Shown one piece after another: positions 58,219 to 64,000 of a DNA stretch of 64,000 bases. Numbering within the stretch: the first letter of the stretch is position 1; each line of letters opens with the position of its first letter. The notes under the pieces were generated by a model. That model was not told where the DNA came from and searched no databases. It was given only the letters and a program-made list of their open reading frames with translations. A program made the position numbers and the translations under genes. Source of the DNA: JAHFUI01 sp039931615. Its GTDB lineage: Bacteria; Acidobacteriota; Vicinamibacteria; Vicinamibacterales; CAVVIG01. The stretch is from assembly GCA_039931615.1 (NCBI GenBank), contig JBDTRR010000021.1:16056-80055 (forward strand). The letters are read 5' to 3'.

Positions 58219-58641
58219 CTACGTCGTCCCCGAGAAATTGAACTCGCCGAGATCGCCGAACGCGGCGTCCAGCACCGTGACGGTGCCGCTCATGAACAGC
58301 GCCGGGTCGAGCGTTTCGTCCGACAGGTTGCCGGTGAAGACCCGGACCGCGTTGCCGCTGCCGGCGTTCTTGTGCACGAAATGGATCCGGCCGGTCGCCG
58401 GACAGTACCAGCCGCGGATGTTGGCGATCCCGAAGGTGCCGTTGATGAACCGGCAGGTGGCGGCGCCGGGCGCTCCCGGACCGCTCTGGCTGGTGATGGT
58501 CAGGACGTCGACGACGCGGTTGATCTGCATCGTCCAGACGGTGTTCGCCAGATTGGCGGGCGGCGCGGCCGAGACGGTCCCGGCGCCGAGGCATGCGGCG
58601 GCGGCGATGGCGAACGTGATGGTCTTGAGTGAGGATTTCAT
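58219..58641 (-). CDS. Secreted hypothetical protein
   Basis: A 140-aa protein with a clear signal peptide (MKSSLKTITFAIAAAACLGAGTVSA). The mature part is small and beta-rich: NTVWTMQINRVVDVLTITSQ, two Cys (TCRFING and GWYCPATG) that may pair, and a C-terminal FNFSGTT. I recognise no domain. It is convergent with tex, 32 bases from the tex stop. Confidence 0.75.
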   Translation of the reverse strand: MKSSLKTITFAIAAAACLGAGTVSAAPPANLANTVWTMQINRVVDVLTITSQSGPGAPGAATCRFINGTFGIANIRGWYCPATGRIHFVHKNAGSGNAVRVFTGNLSDETLDPALFMSGTVTVLDAAFGDLGEFNFSGTT

Positions 58642-58750
58642 GATCGTCTGCTCCTGGGTTGGGCTCGCGGGACATCCGCGTCAGCCGGCGATTGCGTTGT
58701 CTATAGCTACGCAAAGGCAGGAGAGATCCGGACACGACGGAGGTCGCCGG

Positions 58751-58826
58751 GGCAGACTTTCGGGACGCCTTGAAAGGCGTTCCCTACGATAAAGGTGTAG
58801 GGGACGGTCTTCAGATCGTCCCACGC
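58751..58826. repeat. Variant hairpin repeats
   Basis: GGACGCCTTGAAAGGCGTTCC and GGGACGGTCTTCAGATCGTCCC: two hairpins with the same plan as the main repeat, but other stem sequences. They lie between two secreted-protein genes. Confidence 0.6.
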
Positions 58827-58842
58827 GGCGGGATCGGCGCGA

Positions 58843-59190
58843 TTACTTCGCCGGGCGGATGGTATCGACCTGGATGGTGCGGGTCCTGGCGTCGAGGGTG
58901 CCGGTGACTCGTACCTTCTGCGCGGCGAACTGCTCCGGCGTCCGCTGGTCGCTCAGCGTGTAGACGTTGGTGCCGACGACCAGCACGTAGGCGGCGCCGT
59001 GGGCGCTGATGCAGGCGGTGGTGCACTCGGCATCGGTCGGCCCCATCCGCATCGAGGCATGACCGTCCTTGCCGCACATGTTGTCGCTGATGATGCCGGT
59101 GAACGTCTGCGTCCGCTGGGCCCCGGACAGGGCAGTAGAGAGGACGGCGAAGGCGGCGAGGGCGGGAAGACTCAGGAAGAAGTGCTTCAT
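58843..59190 (-). CDS. Secreted hypothetical protein with Cys pair
   Basis: A 115-aa protein with signal peptide (FFLSLPALAAFAVLSTALSG). The mature part has TFTGIISDNMCGKDGHASM, ECTTACISAHGAAYVLV and a beta-rich end (VRVTGTLDARTRTIQVD). It resembles small acidobacterial exported proteins of the DUF5818 kind, from memory. Three Cys are conserved-looking. ATG 59190 is the signal-peptide start; the longer frame upstream runs through the next gene's spacer. Confidence 0.8.
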   Translation of the reverse strand: MKHFFLSLPALAAFAVLSTALSGAQRTQTFTGIISDNMCGKDGHASMRMGPTDAECTTACISAHGAAYVLVVGTNVYTLSDQRTPEQFAAQKVRVTGTLDARTRTIQVDTIRPAK

Positions 59191-59252
59191 CGGGGGAGCC
59201 GGGATCCAGGGATCCCGGCCCTCGGTTGATTGGGCCGGCGTGCGACCGCCGG

Positions 59253-59861
59253 CTATTCGCCTGGAACCATCAGGTGGGCGGTGGTCGTGCCCGCGTTCAT
59301 GATCCAGACGCCGCCCTGCCTGCCGTTGTCCGGCAGCCCGAGCGACTGGGTGGTCGCGCCGGGCGTGGCGATCGTCATGTGCGGCCGGAGATGATCCTTG
59401 TCGGCGCCCATCTGGTGGTACCAGACCGAGCCGAACTCCGGCTTCACCCTGGTGCCGTCCTTTTCCGCCGCATCGATCAGCGCCTGGGTCTTGGCCCGGT
59501 CGCCGCCGCCCGCCGCCTCGAGCTTCAGGTTCTGGGCGGCCCGATCCAGGTTGGCGATGCTGGTGCACTCGACCGAGAACGCCTGCTGCAGCGGAAAGCC
59601 CGACCGGTCGTAGCAGACCATCCGGTTGGTTCCCTTGCGCAGGGTGTCGTAGGTGAAGTTTGGCTTCCACTTGATCACCGTCGCCTGATCCTTCAGGTTG
59701 GCGGGCGCGGCGAGCAGCGACTTGTCGACGTCGGCCTGCGACGCCCCCGCCTCGAGCGCTGGCGGCGGCGGCGGCGCTGCGCCCCGGCCGGCCGGCGCCT
59801 GCGCCAGCACGCTGGTCGAAACCGCCATGACACCGAGACTGAACAGGGCAATACGTTTCAT
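59253..59861 (-). CDS. Secreted hypothetical protein
   Basis: A 202-aa exported protein. A signal peptide (RIALFSLGVMAVSTSVLAQ) is followed by a Pro/Ala linker and a domain with VIKWKPNFTYDTLRKGTNRM, VCYDRSGFPLQQAFSVECTS and HLRPHMTIATPGATT, ending in AHLMVPGE. I know similar proteins from Acidobacteriota and Bacteroidota as uncharacterised. It lies 62 bases upstream of the 58843 gene on the same strand, so they may be co-transcribed. Confidence 0.8.
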   Translation of the reverse strand: MKRIALFSLGVMAVSTSVLAQAPAGRGAAPPPPPALEAGASQADVDKSLLAAPANLKDQATVIKWKPNFTYDTLRKGTNRMVCYDRSGFPLQQAFSVECTSIANLDRAAQNLKLEAAGGGDRAKTQALIDAAEKDGTRVKPEFGSVWYHQMGADKDHLRPHMTIATPGATTQSLGLPDNGRQGGVWIMNAGTTTAHLMVPGE

Positions 59862-59940
59862 AAGAAAACCTCCACTGACGTCCCCTGCCGTATGACCGGG
59901 GAGAGAGCGTAGCAGGATAACACGGGGCGACTCTTCATTC

Positions 59941-60044
59941 GTACGTGGCGTCCGGCTTTATAGCCGGATTGTGGTCATTCGTACGTGGCGTCCTGCTTTT
60001 AGCCGGACCGTGGGAGGTCCGCCTGAAGGCGGACCCCACGTACT
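59941..60044. repeat. Dispersed hairpin repeats, one half and one full copy
   Basis: GTACGTGGCGTCCGGCTTTA with ATAGCCGGATTG, then a full copy with GTACGTGGCGTCCTGCTTTT, AGCCGGACCGTG and the hairpin GTCCGCCTGAAGGCGGAC, ending CCCCACGTAC. The full copy overlaps the end of the 59999 gene and supplies its last 13 or so codons and its stop. Confidence 0.88.
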
Positions 60045-60397
60045 GACAGGAACGCCGCGACGAACAGCACGCCGAGCACGAAATCGGGGACGGCCGCCGC
60101 CGCATCCGCCGCCGTGATCCGCGTCCGGCCGTAGAGCACCGCCAGGGTGGCCACGTAGCTCATCTTCTCGAAGATGGCCAGGAGCATCACCGGCCGGAAC
60201 CGGGCCGGGTTCGACCCGATCATCAGGAAGGCGATCTGCCAGGCCATCGCGACCGAGACGAAGCCGTAGAAGAAGTGGGGATAGTCTGCCGGCGGCGCGT
60301 AGCGGCGCCCGGAGATATCGATCAGCAAGTAGAGCGGCGTCAGCACCGCGATGCCCCAGATGCCGGCGATGGTGAAGACGATCCTGGCGAATCTCAT
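59999..60397 (-). CDS. Small membrane protein ending in a dispersed repeat
   Basis: A 132-aa protein with four hydrophobic helices, beginning MRFARIVFTIAGIWGIAVLT. The true body ends near FVAAFL. The last residues, SVRGVRLQADLPRSG, come from the double-hairpin repeat, including the stop. I recognise no family beyond a generic small inner-membrane protein. It lies 26 bases past the start region of the histidine kinase stop side (kinase gene ends at 60424) on the same strand. Confidence 0.7.
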   Translation of the reverse strand: MRFARIVFTIAGIWGIAVLTPLYLLIDISGRRYAPPADYPHFFYGFVSVAMAWQIAFLMIGSNPARFRPVMLLAIFEKMSYVATLAVLYGRTRITAADAAAAVPDFVLGVLFVAAFLSVRGVRLQADLPRSG

Positions 60398-60423
60398 GGG
60401 AACGCGTCTCCCTGCTGCCGGGC

Positions 60424-62742
60424 CTACTCCGGGGCGCGCGGACGCCTGGCCAGGGCGGCCATCGCCGCCATCAGCTCACCCGGATCGACAGGCTTGGCCA
60501 GGTGCAGTTGAAAGCCGCGGCGCAGCGCACTGGTCCGATCCTCGGATCGCGCATAGGCTGTCAGCGCGGCCGCCGGGATATCCCTGATCGCCGGCCGTTC
60601 CGACCGGCGCACCCGGCCGATCAGCTCGAACCCGCTCATCTGCGGCATCCCCAGGTCGGCGAGCAGGACGTCCGGCGTCATCCGTTCCAGCGCCTCGAGC
60701 GCCTCCTGGGCCGAGTCGGCGGTGGTGACGGTGGCGCCCGTCGCCTCGAGAATCTCCCGCACCAGCGCCAGCGCGTCGCGGTCGTCGTCCACCGCCAGGA
60801 TGCTCACCCCCTGCAGTGTCGGCACGGCGATCGGCGCGCCCGGCTGCGGCGTCTGCGGATGCTCGCGCTCCTCGGTCCGATCCGCCGACTGGAGGATGCG
60901 CAGCGGCAGCTCGATCCGGAAGGTGGCCCCTTTTCCCGGCCCGCCGCTCTCGGCAAAGATCCGCCCGCCCTGCAGCTCGACCAGGTGGCGCGTGATCGCC
61001 AGGCCGAGGCCGAGCCCGCCGCGCTCGCGATTGATCCCGGCGTCCGCCTGCCGGAAGCGCTCGAAGACGTGCGGCAGGAACTCTGGCGGGATGCCGGCCC
61101 CGGTATCGCTGACCGTGATCTCGACGTGAGAGTTGACCCGCTCGAGGCGGACCTGCACCTGGCCGCCCCGCGGCGTGAACTTGACGGCGTTCGACAGCAC
61201 GTTCCACAGCACCTGCTGCAGCCGCTCCGGATCGCCGGAGACCGCCGTGGTCCGCGGATCGACAATCGTCACCAGCCGGACCCCCTTGGCCTCGGCCGCC
61301 GGCCGGACCGTCTCCACGGCGTTTTCGATCAGGGGCGGCAGGTCGACCGGCTGCACGTCGAGGCGCAGCTTGCCCGAGACGATGCGCGAGACGTCGAGCA
61401 CGTCCTCGACGATCTGCGTCAGCGACGTGACGTTGCGCGCCACCGTGTCCATGGCGCGGGTCCGTTTGTCGCCGGTCAGCAGCCCCGACTGCAGCATCCG
61501 GACGTAGCCGACGATGGCGTTGAGCGGAGTGCGCAGCTCGTGCGAGAGCGTCGCCAGGAACTCGTCCTTGAGGCGGCTGGCGTCGCGGGCGATCGCCAGC
61601 AGGCGCTGCCGCTCCTGTTCCGCCTCCTTAAGGTCGCTGATGTCGCGGGCAATCTTCGACGCCCCGATGACCGTGCCGTCGGTGCCTCGGATCGGCGACA
61701 CCGTCAACGACACCGGCAGGAATCCGCCGTCCTTGCGCTGGCGGATCGTCTCGTAGTGCTCGACCCGCTCGCCGCGCTGGATCCGCGCCAGCACCCCGTC
61801 TTCCTCCTGCTGCCGGTCGTCGGGAATCAGGCGGCGGATCGACTGGCCGATCATCTCCGCCGCCGTGAAGCCGAACATCCGCTCGGCCGCCCCGTTCCAC
61901 GAGGTGACGATGCCCTGCAGATCCTTGCTGACGATCGCGTCATCGCTGGAATCGACGATCGAGGCGAGGCGCAGCGCGTCGCGCCGGGCGCGATCGAACC
62001 GGCTCATATCGCGGGCGATCTTCGAGGCGCCGACGATCCGGCCGGCGGCGTCGCGGATCGGCGACACGGTCAGCGAGATCGGCACCTCGGTGCCATCCTG
62101 GCGCAGCCGGACGGTCTCGAAGTGATCGACCACTTCGCCGCGCCGGATGGCGGCGAGCACCCGGTCTTCCTCCCCCTGCCGATCGGCCGGGATGACCACC
62201 CGGATCGACCGGCCGACGATCTCCGCCGCGGTGTAGCCGAACAGCTTCTCGGCAGCGGGGTTCCACGTCAGGATCGTCCCGTCCAGGTCCTTGCTGACGA
62301 TGGCGTCGTCGCTCGACTCGACCATGGCGGCGAAATGCCGCGCGTCGCGCTCGAGCCGGCGCCGCTCGGTGATGTCGCGGACGATCTTCGAGACGCCGAT
62401 AATCCGGCCGTCCAGCGCCATGATCGGCGACACCGTCAGCGACACGTCGATGCGCCGGCCGTCCTTGCGGAGCCGGACCGTATCGTAGTGATCGACGCCC
62501 TGGCCGGCGCGGAACCGGCGCAGCAGGACCTCCTCTTCCTCGGCGTGCAGCTCGGGCGGGATGATCAGATAGATGGACCGTCCGACCATCTCGGCCGCGG
62601 AGTAGCCGAACATCCGCTCCGCCGCCAGGTTCCACGAGGTGACGGTTGCCGCGAAGTCCTCGCTCATGATGGCGTCGTCGGCCGTCGCGACGATGCTCGC
62701 CAGTGGGAGAGGGGCCGCCGCCCTGTCGCGCTCTTGGGACAT
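60424..62742 (-). CDS. Hybrid sensor histidine kinase with three PAS domains and a receiver
   Basis: A 772-aa cytoplasmic sensor with no membrane segment. Three similar PAS domains (about 15-130, 138-255 and 262-378) repeat ADDAI or SDDAI, W-N-x-A-A-E-x-(M/L)-F-G and (V/L)-S-L-T-V-S-P-I. HisKA follows with SHELRTPLNAIVGY, the HATPase with WNVLSNAVKFTP and DTGAGIPPE, and a receiver with phospho-Asp in LADLGMPQMSG and Lys in LAKPVDP. No DNA-binding output or partner regulator is adjacent, so it likely signals through a phosphotransfer protein elsewhere. Confidence 0.94.
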   Translation of the reverse strand: MSQERDRAAAPLPLASIVATADDAIMSEDFAATVTSWNLAAERMFGYSAAEMVGRSIYLIIPPELHAEEEEVLLRRFRAGQGVDHYDTVRLRKDGRRIDVSLTVSPIMALDGRIIGVSKIVRDITERRRLERDARHFAAMVESSDDAIVSKDLDGTILTWNPAAEKLFGYTAAEIVGRSIRVVIPADRQGEEDRVLAAIRRGEVVDHFETVRLRQDGTEVPISLTVSPIRDAAGRIVGASKIARDMSRFDRARRDALRLASIVDSSDDAIVSKDLQGIVTSWNGAAERMFGFTAAEMIGQSIRRLIPDDRQQEEDGVLARIQRGERVEHYETIRQRKDGGFLPVSLTVSPIRGTDGTVIGASKIARDISDLKEAEQERQRLLAIARDASRLKDEFLATLSHELRTPLNAIVGYVRMLQSGLLTGDKRTRAMDTVARNVTSLTQIVEDVLDVSRIVSGKLRLDVQPVDLPPLIENAVETVRPAAEAKGVRLVTIVDPRTTAVSGDPERLQQVLWNVLSNAVKFTPRGGQVQVRLERVNSHVEITVSDTGAGIPPEFLPHVFERFRQADAGINRERGGLGLGLAITRHLVELQGGRIFAESGGPGKGATFRIELPLRILQSADRTEEREHPQTPQPGAPIAVPTLQGVSILAVDDDRDALALVREILEATGATVTTADSAQEALEALERMTPDVLLADLGMPQMSGFELIGRVRRSERPAIRDIPAAALTAYARSEDRTSALRRGFQLHLAKPVDPGELMAAMAALARRPRAPE

Positions 62743-62953
62743 CCGCGTCTATCCTGACAGAACCGCCGAGGGTGTGGAAATCGATTCCTCGGCAGGTCGT
62801 GTCCGCCCTTTCTGCTTCGCCCCACGCCCAGCAACCTTCGATCCGTCGGCGCGCCAATCCAGCCGCCAATCGAGCGGTGGCGGCTGCGTTAAGATGGTAA
62901 GGCTGACCAAGGGCCCAGACCGGGCACACCAGTTCATTGGGGGGCAGGCAATC

Positions 62954-64000
62954 ATGAAGGCAGCAGTGTCCAGCGTCGTCTGGATTGTCGTCGCAGTGGG
63001 GTCGGTGTCCGTGGCGGCGCAGTGGCCGAAGTTTCCCTCGCCCACCGTCCCGCGCGACGCGCAGGGCAACGTCAACTGGGACGCGCCGGCGCCGCGCACC
63101 GCCGACGGCAAACCCGATCTCTCGGGAATGTGGATGCGCGCCAACAGCGGGCCGCCCGGACGCGGCCGCGGCGCCGGCGGCGCCGGTGGTGCGGGGGCGC
63201 GCGGTGGAGATGGAGCCGGGCGTGCCGGCGGCCAGGCCCCCGCGGCGGGAGCGCCGGCGGGTGCTCCGGCGGGCGCGGGAGCCGGGCGCGGCCAGGATGG
63301 CGGACCGGCCGGCGGCGGACCGCAGGCGGGCGCCCGGGGCGGCGGCGTGTCGCTCGAACCGGCGACGGCGCCGTTCCCGTTCGATCCCGGCGCGCCGCCC
63401 GTCGCGACGTTCTTCGAGGCCGGCGGCAACATGGAAGGCGGCCTGCCCTACACACCGTGGGCGGCCGAGATCAAGAAGCAGCGCACGGCGCTGGTCCAGA
63501 AGGACAACCCCGACGCGATGTGCCTGCCGATGGGCTTCCTGCAGTTCCACCAGCAGCCGCAGCCGCGCAAGATCATCCAGACCCCGGGCCTGGTCCTGAT
63601 CGAGTACGAAGCCAACTACGGGCTGCGCCACATCTACACGGACGGCCGCAAGCTGCCGCCGCAGGGCGAGCCGCAGCCGTGGTGGTACGGCTACTCGGTC
63701 GGCCGCTGGGAGGGCGACACGCTGGTGGTCGAGACCAACAACCTGCGCGGCGCCGAAGAGAGCATCCATGACGGCTGGCTCGACGTCAACGGCAGCCCGT
63801 ACAGCGGCGAGGCGAAGTTCACCGAGCGCTTCCGCCGCCCGACCTACGGCCGCCTGACGATCGACATGACCCTCGAAGATCCCAAGGCCTACACCAAGCC
63901 ATGGACCGTCCGCGTCGATCAGCGCCTGCTGCCCGACGAGGAACCGATCGAGTTCATCTGCAACGAGAACCAGCAGTTCCGGCGCCGCATCAAGATCGAC
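62954..64000 (+). CDS. Secreted DLSGxW-family protein, 3' truncated
   Basis: 349 codons, open to the window edge. A signal peptide (SSVVWIVVAVGSVSVAAQ) is followed by GKPDLSGMW, then a Gly/Ala-rich insert of about 70 residues (about 65-135), then YTPWAAEIKKQRTAL, MCLPMG, IIQTPG, WEGDTLVV and DPKAYTKPW. These blocks are shared in order with the 19557 protein, so the two are paralogs; the Gly-rich insert is unique to this one. GGGGGGCAGG lies before ATG 62954. The function is unknown. Confidence 0.88.
   Translation, partial: MKAAVSSVVWIVVAVGSVSVAAQWPKFPSPTVPRDAQGNVNWDAPAPRTADGKPDLSGMWMRANSGPPGRGRGAGGAGGAGARGGDGAGRAGGQAPAAGAPAGAPAGAGAGRGQDGGPAGGGPQAGARGGGVSLEPATAPFPFDPGAPPVATFFEAGGNMEGGLPYTPWAAEIKKQRTALVQKDNPDAMCLPMGFLQFHQQPQPRKIIQTPGLVLIEYEANYGLRHIYTDGRKLPPQGEPQPWWYGYSVGRWEGDTLVVETNNLRGAEESIHDGWLDVNGSPYSGEAKFTERFRRPTYGRLTIDMTLEDPKAYTKPWTVRVDQRLLPDEEPIEFICNENQQFRRRIKID

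Noticed and set aside
1..64000. tRNA, rRNA, riboswitch, prophage or insertion sequence
   Set aside because: No cloverleaf with a TTCGA-type T loop, no rRNA-like conserved stretch, no known riboswitch core and no transposase, integrase or phage gene was seen by eye. Covariance-model searches would be needed to exclude small RNAs.

Overview
The window is a GC-rich bacterial chromosome segment, most likely from an Acidobacteriota of the Vicinamibacteria (old subgroup 6) type. The assignment rests on several things read together: a PQQ-dependent cytochrome c dehydrogenase beside a complete PQQ pathway, two members of a secreted family with a DLSGxW motif, and many copies of a hairpin repeat built on TCCGGCTTTAGCCGGA and GTCCGCCTGAAGGCGGAC. 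These repeats read through as VRLQAD/VRLKPD peptides, which I recall from that group. No rRNA, tRNA, insertion sequence, prophage or CRISPR array was seen.

Layout. 1-10440 (+) is a complex I operon in the order nuoA(partial)-C-D-H-J-K-L-M-N; nuoB, E, F, G and I are absent from it. 10549-12851 (+) is an F0-only ATP synthase operon (atpZ, an AtpI-like protein, atpB, atpE, atpF). 12874-20369 holds mixed genes: a winged-helix regulator, a universal stress protein with an Nramp Mn transporter, an acyl-CoA ligase, a DUF4389 protein, a P450 and a secreted protein. 20465-28256 holds the PQQ dehydrogenase, a hydroxyacyl-CoA dehydrogenase and a minus-strand run of S9 peptidase, sulfatase and M20 amidohydrolase. 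28653-34030 (-) is pqqA-B-C-D-E followed by a two-gene ABC-2 exporter, with a 24-codon pqqA and a good promoter. 34333-37010 (-) is an FKBP, bicupin, amidohydrolase operon. 37154-40807 (+) is a DUF4331, DUF4198, HupE triad. 41083-43530 is a class A PBP. 43601-52045 (-) holds a tannase-like esterase, an operon of TudS-like, two AlkZ-type and RsmH proteins, and an SDR, lipocalin, hypothetical operon. 52167-64000 has an XRE-cupin regulator, an AI-2E permease with a B12-domain-like tail, a PNPOx-fold protein, Tex, small secreted proteins, a PAS hybrid histidine kinase and a truncated second DLSGxW protein.

How the genes fit together. Complex I membrane arm plus F0 is the energy-coupling core. PQQ made by the pqq genes can serve the periplasmic dehydrogenase 10 kb away, which would pass electrons through its own heme c domain. 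Several secreted hydrolases (S9 peptidase, sulfatase, tannase-like) fit a soil or sediment scavenger.

The most unusual signal is not a gene. Intergenic junctions, above all inside the nuo operon, carry tandem repeats of period 7 or 18 bp with different sequences at each site, often as two inverted halves. Two of the nuo tracts keep an open frame that overlaps the stop of the gene before and the start of the gene after, as if bridging translation across the spacer. A second, sequence-conserved family of dispersed hairpins lies between genes and inside operons, and supplies the last codons of at least two genes.
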